Shown: positions 1-7,377 of the stretch, piece after piece | Numbering within the stretch: position 1 is the first letter of the stretch | Layout: every line of letters begins with the position of its first letter | Assembly (NCBI GenBank): GCA_964597315.1 | Contig: CAZQXD010000098.1 | Span: 1-11,465 of the forward strand | Source of the DNA: CAZQXD01 sp964597315 | Lineage (GTDB): Bacteria; Pseudomonadota; Gammaproteobacteria; Competibacterales; Competibacteraceae | Length of the DNA: 11,465 bases | Reading direction: 5' to 3' | Notes under the pieces: generated by a model | Database searches by the model: none | What the model saw: the letters and a program-made list of their open reading frames with translations, nothing else | What the model was told of the DNA's origin: nothing | Translations under genes and position numbers: made by a program

Positions 1-701
1 CCCGGCACTGGCTGCGGCCTTCGCCTCGATCTCGCCCGGCAGCGCAGCCGATGCAACTGGCTGCCCAGTTCCAAAGTCAGCCGACCCCGTTCCACCTCGG
101 CCCGTGGGGAGATATGCAGTTCTTCTCCCACCACCTGCACGTCGGCGTCATGGTCTCCCAGCAGCCGCCGCAAAAAAGCCAGATTGCTTTCGTTGCACTG
201 AAGCTGGTCGTCCACCCGCAGCTCCAGCCCGGTGATAACCGGAGTCAGCCCGGTGTCGGCGGCCAGGGCCTGGAGAATATCCCGCAGGGGACCGGCCTGA
301 TGACGGCGGGTATGGCGCTGCATGCGCTGCCACATCAAGGCGTCCTCCGCCTGCACCCACAGTTCCGGCTGGGCGGGGGGGTCGGCCACCAGCTCCACGG
401 CGCTGATCCGGCCCCGGAAGATCTCCATGGGATCGGCGGCGTCCCCGGCCGCCACTCGCAGTTCGGCCCCCAGGGTCAGCACATTGGTATCCGCGAACTC
501 GAAGGCGAAATCCAGCCCGGCGTCGGCGTGGGTGGCCACCCCGGCGAAACGCAATTCCAGAGAGGCCAGCCCCCCTTCGGCCTCGTTCAGTTCCATGGAC
601 AACAGCAGTTCGTCCACCAGGGCCACCGCTTGGCGGTCCACCTGGAGGGTGGGCCGGGTAGCGTAGACCCGGGCCGCTGTGAGTTCGGTTTCGGCTTGCA
701 T
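1..701 (-). CDS. Late control D / VgrG-like spike-hub protein (Afp8/Cis8-like), N-terminal part
   Basis: Partial gene: 233 codons from an ATG at 701 to the left edge of the window, so the C-terminus is not seen. The sequence resembles the N-terminal half of phage late control gene D / VgrG-type hub proteins of eCIS. It begins with a VDELLLSMELNEAEGGLASLELRF stretch (split here: VDELLLSMELNEA, then EGGLASLELRF). Then come an IFRGRIS segment (about residues 95-101), a DILQALAADTGL helix, NESNLAFLRRLL (about 178-189) and a VVGEELHISPRAEVERG strand pair. In the family this protein trimerises at the baseplate and carries the tip. It starts 10 bases after the stop of the 58-residue gene, with a weak AG-rich ribosome site. 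The last roughly 15 residues before the edge become Arg/Pro-rich and do not look like the family, as discussed in the findings. The family call is confident; how the protein ends is unknown. Confidence 0.85.
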   Translation of the reverse strand, partial: MQAETELTAARVYATRPTLQVDRQAVALVDELLLSMELNEAEGGLASLELRFAGVATHADAGLDFAFEFADTNVLTLGAELRVAAGDAADPMEIFRGRISAVELVADPPAQPELWVQAEDALMWQRMQRHTRRHQAGPLRDILQALAADTGLTPVITGLELRVDDQLQCNESNLAFLRRLLGDHDADVQVVGEELHISPRAEVERGRLTLELGSQLHRLRCRARSRRRPQPVP

Positions 702-711
702 GGCCTGGCTC

Positions 712-888
712 TCAATCCGCCGCCAGCCGCTCGCGCCGCCAGCCTTCCCGGGCCAGGGCCTCCTGCAGCCGTTGCCACTGTTCCTGGCTGGGGGCCGCGT
801 CGGTTTCGCCCGCTTCGGATTCCACCACCGCCGGGACCGGTTCTGGGGTCAGTTCCCCGCGCACTTCTTCAAATATCACTTCGCCCAT
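712..888 (-). CDS. Small acidic CIS-associated protein, 58 aa, unknown function
   Basis: A 58-codon gene squeezed between the tube/adaptor gene and the spike-hub gene. Its ATG at 888 lies 3 bases past the upstream stop. It has a strong GGAGGA site 7 bases upstream, which is embedded in the last codons (EED-stop) of the preceding gene, so translation is probably coupled. The protein starts MGEVIFEEVRGELTPEP, has an acidic, Pro-rich middle, and ends in a charged amphipathic helix (EQWQRLQEALAREGWRRERL). There is no signal peptide or membrane segment. Small genes of this size at this position are common in eCIS operons. A chaperone, baseplate linker or assembly factor would fit, but nothing in the sequence decides between these. 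The codon pattern, ribosome site and tight packing support a real gene. Confidence 0.75.
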   Translation of the reverse strand: MGEVIFEEVRGELTPEPVPAVVESEAGETDAAPSQEQWQRLQEALAREGWRRERLAAD

Positions 889-891
889 GGC

Positions 892-2139
892 TCAGTCCTC
901 CTCGAAAATAATGGCCGCCAGGTCCAGATTCTTGCCCACGTCCGCGTTTAGCCCCGCCCCCGCTCCCGCCTGGGCCACCCCGCCGATGCCCACCCCGGCT
1001 CCGGCTCCGGCGACGGCCCCAAACCCGGCGTCTGCGGTCAGGCCCAGCCCGGATCCGGCTGCCAACCCGGCGGGCAGGTCCAGAGACAGGCTGGGGGGCT
1101 GGGGCAGTTCCAGGGACAAATCCACCCGGGGCGTGGGCAGCTCCAGGCGGGCCTGGGTGTTGAGTCCGGCGAAAGACGCCGTGATGCCGCCCCCGGTCGT
1201 CCCGGCGGTGGCGCCCGCGAAAGTTCCAGCACCCGCTTCGGCTGAAGCCCCGGCGAAAGCCCCCGCGTCCGCCCTGGCGAAGGCCCCGGCCTCGGCGGAA
1301 GCCCCGGCCAGGGCTGAAGCGCCCGCCCCAGCGGAAGCCCCAGCGGAAGCCCCAGCGGAAGCCCCAGCGGAAGCCCCCGCGCCCGCCGACGCGCCCGCCG
1401 CGCCGCTGGCGAAGGCGGCGGGGGGGCGGCCTCCGGCAGCGGCGTTTCCGGCCTCGCCCCGCTCCGGCAGGGCCACGCTATCCACTTCCGGGTTGCGGCG
1501 GTTCTCCACCCCGTTGGCCTTGGCGATATCGGCGGCGGCCTTGCGGTCCCCGGCGGCGGCGGCCAGGTTGTCGATGGACTGCTGACTGCCCAGGGGAGCC
1601 GGGGCCGCCACGCTGGGGAAGGCATCCCCCACGCCGGCCTGTTTCTCCTGGGCGGGGGTGGGCAGGGGTTGTTCCTGCTGGGTCAGGGTCAGGTTCACCG
1701 TGGCCCGCAGGGGCACACCTTCGGGGGAGAAGAACTCGATGGTTTCCTTGTACTCGCTGATATAGCCCTCGAAAACGAAAGTACTCCATTCGAAGATCAC
1801 CACCGCCGGGATGCGTTTCTGCTTGCCCTTCACGCTCACCCGATCCGGCTGCATCAGGGCGGCGATGGCGGCGGTGCGGCCGCGCACGTCGGCGCCACTG
1901 GTGGTGGTGTCGAACACTAGGGCCAAGGCCAGGGTGGCGGAGGTGCTGGTGACGAACTGGGGCGGCTGCTGGCGGCGGCGCTGCTCGTTTTTGGTCAGCT
2001 CATTGCGGATCACCAGTTCCAGGGTTTCCGGGTTGAACTGCACGGGTATGGGCCGCCGCTGCTTCTCGGCGATCTCCTTGCCAGCAGCGTCGGTCTTGGG
2101 GGTAAGTTGGGCTTGCCGGGGCAGGGCCTGGTCGGTCAT
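892..2139 (-). CDS. CIS tube/adaptor protein (Afp7/Cis7-like) with Gly/Ala/Ser-rich C-terminal tail
   Basis: 415 residues. The N-terminal domain (about 25-155) has features of the CIS tube-protein family that joins the inner tube to the hub: RPIPVQFNPETLELVIRNE near 29-47, then VFDTTTSGADVR, VIFEWSTFVFEGYISEYKETIEFFSPEGVPLRATVNLTL (split: VIFEWSTFVFEGYISEY, KETIEFFSPEGVPLRATVNL). Family members usually follow this with a LysM-type module. Here residues 185-215 (SIDNLAAAAGDRKAAADIAKANG) look like a degenerate LysM. After that, residues 231-322 and 355-400 are almost only Gly, Ala and Ser with scattered Glu and Asp, separated by a block of LELPxP-like segments. The ATG at 2139 overlaps the upstream stop by 4 bases (ATGA), with GGGAGG 6 bases upstream. 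Part of the tail is encoded by perfect 12-base repeats. The role at the tube-baseplate junction is inferred from the family. Confidence 0.85.
   Translation of the reverse strand: MTDQALPRQAQLTPKTDAAGKEIAEKQRRPIPVQFNPETLELVIRNELTKNEQRRRQQPPQFVTSTSATLALALVFDTTTSGADVRGRTAAIAALMQPDRVSVKGKQKRIPAVVIFEWSTFVFEGYISEYKETIEFFSPEGVPLRATVNLTLTQQEQPLPTPAQEKQAGVGDAFPSVAAPAPLGSQQSIDNLAAAAGDRKAAADIAKANGVENRRNPEVDSVALPERGEAGNAAAGGRPPAAFASGAAGASAGAGASAGASAGASAGASAGAGASALAGASAEAGAFARADAGAFAGASAEAGAGTFAGATAGTTGGGITASFAGLNTQARLELPTPRVDLSLELPQPPSLSLDLPAGLAAGSGLGLTADAGFGAVAGAGAGVGIGGVAQAGAGAGLNADVGKNLDLAAIIFEED
1330..1377 (-). repeat. Four perfect 12-bp tandem repeats encoding Gly-Ala-Ser-Ala
   Basis: The plus-strand unit AGCGGAAGCCCC occurs four times without change (1330-1341, 1342-1353, 1354-1365, 1366-1377). 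It lies in frame in the tail of the CIS tube/adaptor gene, where each unit encodes GASA. Degenerate versions extend on both sides, from about 1220 to 1400. Because the unit is a multiple of three, copy number can change without breaking the frame. Confidence 0.9.
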
Positions 2140-2654
2140 GGGCCGCCTCCCGAGCCTTTCACCAGGCTCAGCCCTTCGTGGACGAAGTGCAGTTCCTCCA
2201 CCCCGATCTCCGCCCCATTGCTGTCATAGGTGGCCGCCTTGAACTTCACGGGCAGGGCATTACGCAACTCCCAGGTCAGCAGCCCGTCGCTGGTCTGGGG
2301 GTCGGCGTCTCCCTGGGCCACATGCACCAGCCGGGCCTTGAGGCGCAGGGCGGTCTTGCCGCCGGCCACCAGGTCGAACCAGCGCCACAGGTGTTGGGTA
2401 GGGGTCAGGCCGCGCTTCAATACCACGGTGCCGAAGCTGACCCGCCCGGCCCGCTGGAAGTCCCCATAGTTATGGCCCCCGGCTCGGATCACCTTCGGCT
2501 CCATGGTGGCCTCCAACCCCGAGCATTCACTGAACCGGCCTCCGCACAGGGGCACAGCCCCGCCCTTGGGCTTGCCCTCCACCCGGTCCTCGTAGAAATC
2601 CACCCGGAACCGGAACACATGGAGCAAGGGGTCCGACTTTACGGGATTGGTCAT
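2136..2654 (-). CDS. Second phage tail tube-like protein (Afp5-like, gp19 family)
   Basis: 172 residues. The sequence follows the phage tail tube (gp19/Hcp-like) pattern: HVFRFRVDF (12-20), GGRFSECSGLE (38-48), a basic RAGGHNYGDFQRAGRVSF region, then TVVLKRGLTPTQHLWRWFDLV (split: TVVLKRGLTPTQ, HLWRWFDLV; LKRG at 79-82), and a closing strand GVEELHFVHEGLSLV. eCIS operons usually encode one main tube protein plus one or more variants that form the first tube layers on the baseplate. A variant placed next to the Cis7-like gene fits that initiator role. The ATG at 2654 overlaps the stop of the second sheath gene by 4 bases (ATGA) and has GGGAG upstream. The frame stays open upstream of it, but the upstream part is out-of-frame sequence from inside the sheath gene, so that extension is rejected. 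Confidence 0.85.
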   Translation of the reverse strand: MTNPVKSDPLLHVFRFRVDFYEDRVEGKPKGGAVPLCGGRFSECSGLEATMEPKVIRAGGHNYGDFQRAGRVSFGTVVLKRGLTPTQHLWRWFDLVAGGKTALRLKARLVHVAQGDADPQTSDGLLTWELRNALPVKFKAATYDSNGAEIGVEELHFVHEGLSLVKGSGGGP

Positions 2655-4453
2655 GTGGGCGCTCCCGCCACCGGCCCAGCTCCCAGGGCCAGGGCCACGT
2701 GGATACGCTCCATGGGCCGGGCCGGCAGCAGGGTGACCTCCACGATCAACCGGCCATTGTCCCTGTCGGCCTGGCTCATGGTGGAACGGTCGCAGCGCAC
2801 CCGAAAGCCCTCGGCGGGGGTCAACCCCGCCAAACCCCCGGCGGTCTGCACCCGGCTCAGCCAGGTTTCCATCTGCACCCGCAGATCCCGCCATAGCCGT
2901 TCGCTGGCGGGTTCGAACACCCCGGCCCCGCCCATGTCCTGGGCGATGCGCACCAACAGGGCCAACAACCGGCTCACCGAAGCCGCCCGCCAGGCCGGGT
3001 CGGAGCTGCTGGTATGGTCGGCGTCGAGCTGGATGCCCTGGGGGGTGCGGGCGAAGCGGGACAGGGCCTCCAGGCCAGTGACCGGGTCCGGGGCCAGGTC
3101 CACGAGCGGGGCTTGGGGCCGCCCAGCGGCGGTGAGGAACGCGCCCCGGGTCAGGGCGTTGGCGGCCAGCAGCCCGGCCAGGGGTCCGTCCGGGGGCAAC
3201 AGCCCTCCGGGCAGGGTCCGGGACTGGGCGCTCACCAGCCAGGGTTCCGCCAGTTGCAGAAAGGCGCTGGCCAGCCGACCCTGGGGATCGCCGGGCCGAT
3301 CCGCCACCCCCAGGGCGGCGGCATCCAGAACTATCCCCGGCCCGGCCAGGGGAACGGCCAGCAGCAGCAGCTTATCCCGGGCATGGCGACGGGGCAGTTC
3401 CAAGGCCCGTCCCGCCGCCGCCCGCCACAGGGCTAGCCCCTCGGCGTCCACCCGGGGCGGGGGTAGACCGGCGGCGGTGGCTGGCCGAGCGACGGGAACG
3501 GTCGCCACGCAAGGGCTGAACACTTCCCGGGGGGCCGGTCCGGGGGCGGGCGGAATGATTTCCGGTGGCGGTGGGCTGACCAGTTCCGGCAGGTCCGGCA
3601 GCAGCAGATAGCTGGCCTCCGTGAGTCCGAAGAGTTGGGCCGGGCCGTACCAGTCCGCCACGTCTTGGCGGGGGTTGGGCAGTTCCCCGGCCAGCAGGGT
3701 TTGCAGCAGGGGGGCGTCCAGGGCCGCCGGGGGTGTCGGTCCCAGCAGCAGCCGGTACAGTTGCCGCCGGCGCTGCTCCCGGCGGGACAGATAGGGCAAG
3801 GGATCGCCCATGCGCAGCACATAGGCCCGCCGCCCGCCCCCGGCGAAAAAGGCCCGCAGGGCCTGGCCCAAGGGACAGCCCACGGCCCGGCTTTCGGCCC
3901 CCTGGGCCTGTTCGAAACCGTAGCCGGGATTGGCCAGCACCGTGAGCCGACCCGGACGCAGGGTGTCGGCGCGGGCCAGCACCAGATGGGGGGCCACCGG
4001 GGGACCGTCCAGCCGGGCGCTGACCGGCGCGCCACTAGAGCGCAAAGCCGAGAGCAGTTGGGCCGGGGTGGCGGGGGTGGGGTGGAAATCCAGGCGGTAA
4101 CTGCGGCCCTCCACCACCAGGTCCAGGCCCGGATCGATGCCCTCCGGCAGGGCTGCGGGCAAAGCCCGGCCAGCCACTTCGGCGGGACCATCCAGACGGG
4201 CGTCGGGATCGAACAGAGCGTCCAGCTCCGCCGCCGACTCCACCGCCACCGGTCGCCCCAGCAGCCGGTCCGGGCGGCCGGGGGTCAGGTCCTCGGGTCG
4301 GGCCAGGCGTCCTTGCACCAGAGCGTTCACCAGGGCGGCGGGCAGCGGGGCGTCGGAGCGCTCGGCTATAAAACCCACCACACAGGCCACGTCCATGCGT
4401 TCCGGGTCCTGGACCAGCCGGGGGGTGACGGTTTCGAAATGGATGGCCGACAT
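2651..4453 (-). CDS. Second, divergent tail sheath-like protein (Afp3/Afp4-like position)
   Basis: 600 residues. It lacks the usual sheath N-terminus (APGVYVEE type), but two sheath hallmarks are clear. One is ALRAFFAGGGRRAYVLRMG near 198-216, matching the family's FFxNGGxxxYVxRV. The other is the C-terminal block RCDRSTMSQADRDNGRLI (553-570), which is nearly identical to the block ending the main sheath. The middle (about 215-420) is Pro-rich and variable. In Afp-type systems the additional sheath paralogues form the baseplate-proximal ring or cap part of the sheath; that role is inferred here from gene position and paralogy. The ATG at 4453 is 7 bases after the tube gene's stop, with GAGG 5 bases upstream. 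Confidence 0.82.
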   Translation of the reverse strand: MSAIHFETVTPRLVQDPERMDVACVVGFIAERSDAPLPAALVNALVQGRLARPEDLTPGRPDRLLGRPVAVESAAELDALFDPDARLDGPAEVAGRALPAALPEGIDPGLDLVVEGRSYRLDFHPTPATPAQLLSALRSSGAPVSARLDGPPVAPHLVLARADTLRPGRLTVLANPGYGFEQAQGAESRAVGCPLGQALRAFFAGGGRRAYVLRMGDPLPYLSRREQRRRQLYRLLLGPTPPAALDAPLLQTLLAGELPNPRQDVADWYGPAQLFGLTEASYLLLPDLPELVSPPPPEIIPPAPGPAPREVFSPCVATVPVARPATAAGLPPPRVDAEGLALWRAAAGRALELPRRHARDKLLLLAVPLAGPGIVLDAAALGVADRPGDPQGRLASAFLQLAEPWLVSAQSRTLPGGLLPPDGPLAGLLAANALTRGAFLTAAGRPQAPLVDLAPDPVTGLEALSRFARTPQGIQLDADHTSSSDPAWRAASVSRLLALLVRIAQDMGGAGVFEPASERLWRDLRVQMETWLSRVQTAGGLAGLTPAEGFRVRCDRSTMSQADRDNGRLIVEVTLLPARPMERIHVALALGAGPVAGAPT

Positions 4454-4460
4454 GGGGGCC

Positions 4461-4913
4461 TCAGCTCTCCAGTTGCTCGAACTTGAGGGCCTCGCAGGCC
4501 AGGGTCCATTCCTCCATGGCCACGTCGGTGCCCCCCTTGGCGGCCAAGGTAGGGCCGGTGTACTTCATGGGGAAGGCGTTGATCAGTGTCCATTGCTGCA
4601 CATCCCGCTCGTGGCTCTCGTCCTGCATGACGATGGACACGTTGCGCTTGGCGGCGTCCGAGCCTCGGCGCACGGACTCGATCCAGTCCCAGAAGGTCTT
4701 GGAGTTGATGATGCCCCGCTTGAGGGTGACATCGGTGTTCTTGTGCAGACCGGGAATCTTGCGGACATGGTTTTCCTTGTCGGTGCCGGCCCGGTATTCG
4801 GCGATGGTGATTTCGGTGCCGATGCCGGACACATCGGAAAACCCCCCCTGGATGTCCCCCTCGGAGAACTTCACCAGGAAATTGAAGTTGCAATAGGGTA
4901 CGTCGCGGGCCAT
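4461..4913 (-). CDS. Inner tube protein (Afp1-like, gp19/Hcp fold)
   Basis: 150 residues, the usual length for eCIS and phage inner-tube subunits. Landmarks in order: CNFNFLVKF (8-16), GGFSDVSGIG (23-32), Y40, an RKIPGLHK stretch (51-58) typical of the tube loop, VTLKRG (62-67), FWDWIES (74-80), and the closing EEWTLACEALKFE strand. Subunits of this family stack as hexameric rings that form the channel inside the sheath. It follows the sheath gene by 11 bases, has GGGAG ahead of the ATG, and is shortly followed by the second sheath gene. Sheath followed by tube is a standard order in these operons. Confidence 0.93.
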   Translation of the reverse strand: MARDVPYCNFNFLVKFSEGDIQGGFSDVSGIGTEITIAEYRAGTDKENHVRKIPGLHKNTDVTLKRGIINSKTFWDWIESVRRGSDAAKRNVSIVMQDESHERDVQQWTLINAFPMKYTGPTLAAKGGTDVAMEEWTLACEALKFEQLES

Positions 4914-4924
4914 GGCGGTCTCCC

Positions 4925-7348
4925 TCAGTTACGGGCGTCGGCGGTCTTTTGGCCGATGCGGAAGATGACGAACTCGGCGGGTTTGATGATGGCCACGCCG
5001 ATCTCACAGATCAGCCGACCATTGTCCAGATCCGCCTGGGTCATAGTGGAGCGGTCGCAGCGCACGAAAAACGCTTGGTCCGGGTTGCCCCCCAGCAGCG
5101 CCCCGTTGCGCCATTCGGTGTACAGAAAAGAACTCACCGCGTCCCGCACATTGCTCCACAGTTGGGGGCCGTTTGGCTCGAACACCGCCCACTGCATGGA
5201 AATATCCACGGAGCGTTTCAAATAATTGAGGTAGCGCCGGTCGCTGACGTAGACCACCTCCCGGTCCGAGGTGGCCAGCCGCCCCCCGTAGACCCGGTTG
5301 CCCCGGCCACTGAAAAACCGCAGACAGTTGATGCCGATGGGGTTGAGGACTTCCTGCTGGGGATGATTGATCTCCCGCTCGAAACGCAGGGCCTCCCGCA
5401 CCACCTCGTTGGCAGGGGTTTTCCATACCCCCCGTAGGGCGTCGTTGCGGGCGTAGATGCCGCACACATGGCCCGAGGGAGGCAAGGTGACTTCTTTGGG
5501 GATGGCCTCGTTGCCGGGCCGGGCCAGGGGGTTGGTGATGACGATCCAGGGGTAGTACAGGGCCGCGTAGCTGGAGTCGTGCTGGCCCCGGGTGACCCGG
5601 ATGCCGGGAATGTCCTGGTTGGGGGGTGGGTCCAGCACGGCGATCCGAAACCGGGACTGTTCGGCGTGGGTGACCAAGGCCCGGCGCACCGCCGCCCCTG
5701 TGTCTCCCAGGGCCGCCGCCCCCGGGGCCGCCACGATGGCGATGTCGTCCACGTCCCCCAACCGGCGCAGGCCGTCCTCGAAGCCGGCCAGGGAGGGAAC
5801 CACCCCGTCGTTGCCGCCCCCCAGGACCAGCTCCCGGCCCACCAGGTCATCGTCCCCGGCGGCGGTGCCCCCGGCGGTGAGGGCCGCGTGCAGCTCCACC
5901 GGGTTCACATCGGCTGTCACCAGCACCAGGGGATTGGCCAGTTCCTCACTGGGGGTGGGGGGCGCGGCAGCCATGACCCGGCCCAAGGCCCGGGGGTGGT
6001 CGGCGGCCAGGCCCAGGCCCTCGTAGCTGATGCTCACCCCGTCAGCGTCCCGGAACTCCAGGTTGAGGGTGATGATCCAGTCCCGATCCGGGTTCAGGGG
6101 CGGGCGGTCCACGCCGTTGGGGTTGCGCTGCCAGCGCTGGCCGTTTTGGGCGTACTCCCGCCAGCCGCCGCCGCCCAGGGCCTCCCGGACGAAATAGCGG
6201 CGGGGGGCGCCGTCCTGGCCCGCCACGGGGTTGGCGTTATCGGGAAACCCCAGAGCCTGGCGTACCGGGGCGTCGCCGGTGATGGCCAGGGTGGCGGCGG
6301 CGCCGACGCCAGCGGCGCCGGTCAAGCGCAGCCCACTGGCGGCGGGCGTCCGGCTGGCCTGTACCGCCAGGCCGTTACCCCCGTCGGCGGCGGCGAATAG
6401 CTCATTCAGGTCCTCGGGGCTGATAGCCTCCAGGTTGCGCACCCCGGTCCCGGTGGCCCGGGTGCGTTGGGTAAAGCCCAACAGATCCAGGGGTTCCACC
6501 ACCACTTCGGCATCCCGACCCCGGGCGGCGGAGGTGATGACCAGCCGGTCGCCGCCGTCCAGGGTGGCCGTGGCCAGGGGCGCCAAGCCCCCATTGACGG
6601 CGGTGACCACATCGGCCCGGGCCTGGCCATTACCGGCGGGGATGCCTACCAGCCGGGTCAGGCCGTTGACGGTGGCCCGTAAGGCGGTGGCGGCCGGTAC
6701 GTCCATGGGGTCGGCCAGGGCTTGCTGACCGGTGGCCGCCGCCGGAGCGCCGTTGAGGGTCACGGGGATGGCGGCCGCGCCGTTGACGCTGATCCGCAGC
6801 ACGGACCCATCAGCCAGGGCCGCCGGGGGGGCGGTGGCGTCGATCACCGGGGGCGTGGCGGGGGCGCCCCGGCTGCGGGCCAGGGAGCCGATCACGGCCC
6901 GGTCCAGGGCGGTGTCGGTGGCCGCCAGCCCCTGTTCGCTCAGGAGCAACCGGCCATTGTTGGCGGAACCGGGGTAGCGGGCGCGGATCAGCAGATGGCG
7001 GGGGTCGGTCTCGGCGCCGATGAGATTGGCCCGGGAGCGACTGTCTCCGGCGCCGCCAGCCTGGAACACAGCGGCGATATACAGCCGACTGCCCCCTTCG
7101 TTGAAATAGCCCCGCACGGCGTAGGCCAAATAATTGATCCGGGCCTGCCCCCCCAGGTTCAGGTGTTCCAGGCCCCCGTATAACCGTTCGAACTCGGCGA
7201 AACTGGTCACCAGTTGCGGCACGTCGTCCCGTGGCCCCTTGCGGGTCAGGCCCACGAAACCGGTGGTGCTGGTGCCCACCCCCTGAATGGAACGGGCGCG
7301 GAAGCTGGTTTCCTCCACGTAGACGCCGGGCGCTAAGTATTCGGGCAT
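4925..7348 (-). CDS. Main contractile tail sheath protein (Afp2-like) with large inserted region
   Basis: 807 residues. The N-terminus MPEYLAPGVYVEETSF is the classic sheath start (the strand that interlocks with neighbouring subunits), and AYAVRGYFNEGGSRLYIAAV (75-94) is the conserved sheath motif. The C-terminal sheath domain runs from about 590 to 807. It includes GHVCGIYARNDALRGVWKTP, DISMQWAVFEPN and the final block RCDRSTMTQADLDNGRLI, followed by KPAEFVIFRIGQ. Simple sheaths are about 350-500 residues. The extra length here is an inserted region at about 130-450 rich in Thr, Val, Ala and Gly, which in related sheaths forms domains on the outer surface. The ATG at 7348 has a strong GAGGAGG site 8 bases upstream. 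Contraction of this protein drives the tube into the target. Confidence 0.95.
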   Translation of the reverse strand: MPEYLAPGVYVEETSFRARSIQGVGTSTTGFVGLTRKGPRDDVPQLVTSFAEFERLYGGLEHLNLGGQARINYLAYAVRGYFNEGGSRLYIAAVFQAGGAGDSRSRANLIGAETDPRHLLIRARYPGSANNGRLLLSEQGLAATDTALDRAVIGSLARSRGAPATPPVIDATAPPAALADGSVLRISVNGAAAIPVTLNGAPAAATGQQALADPMDVPAATALRATVNGLTRLVGIPAGNGQARADVVTAVNGGLAPLATATLDGGDRLVITSAARGRDAEVVVEPLDLLGFTQRTRATGTGVRNLEAISPEDLNELFAAADGGNGLAVQASRTPAASGLRLTGAAGVGAAATLAITGDAPVRQALGFPDNANPVAGQDGAPRRYFVREALGGGGWREYAQNGQRWQRNPNGVDRPPLNPDRDWIITLNLEFRDADGVSISYEGLGLAADHPRALGRVMAAAPPTPSEELANPLVLVTADVNPVELHAALTAGGTAAGDDDLVGRELVLGGGNDGVVPSLAGFEDGLRRLGDVDDIAIVAAPGAAALGDTGAAVRRALVTHAEQSRFRIAVLDPPPNQDIPGIRVTRGQHDSSYAALYYPWIVITNPLARPGNEAIPKEVTLPPSGHVCGIYARNDALRGVWKTPANEVVREALRFEREINHPQQEVLNPIGINCLRFFSGRGNRVYGGRLATSDREVVYVSDRRYLNYLKRSVDISMQWAVFEPNGPQLWSNVRDAVSSFLYTEWRNGALLGGNPDQAFFVRCDRSTMTQADLDNGRLICEIGVAIIKPAEFVIFRIGQKTADARN

Positions 7349-7377
7349 GGTGCATTCCTCCTCGTCGAAATCAGCGG

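Noticed and set aside
887..1585. Plus-strand frame with long APAEAPAEAPA repeats
   Set aside because: It is the mirror of the Gly/Ala/Ser repeat tail of the tube/adaptor gene; the minus strand has the family domain, the ribosome site and operon continuity.
2178..6400. Several long plus-strand open frames (for example 2178-3611, 4137-5225, 5468-6400) opposite the CIS genes
   Set aside because: They are antisense to clearly recognised tube and sheath genes. Their translations are Gln/Gly/Arg/Pro-rich with no family features, as expected for open frames opposite high-GC coding sequence.
7349..7377. Internal promoter before the sheath gene
   Set aside because: The gap is only 29 bases, is filled by the ribosome-binding site, and has no -35/-10 pair.
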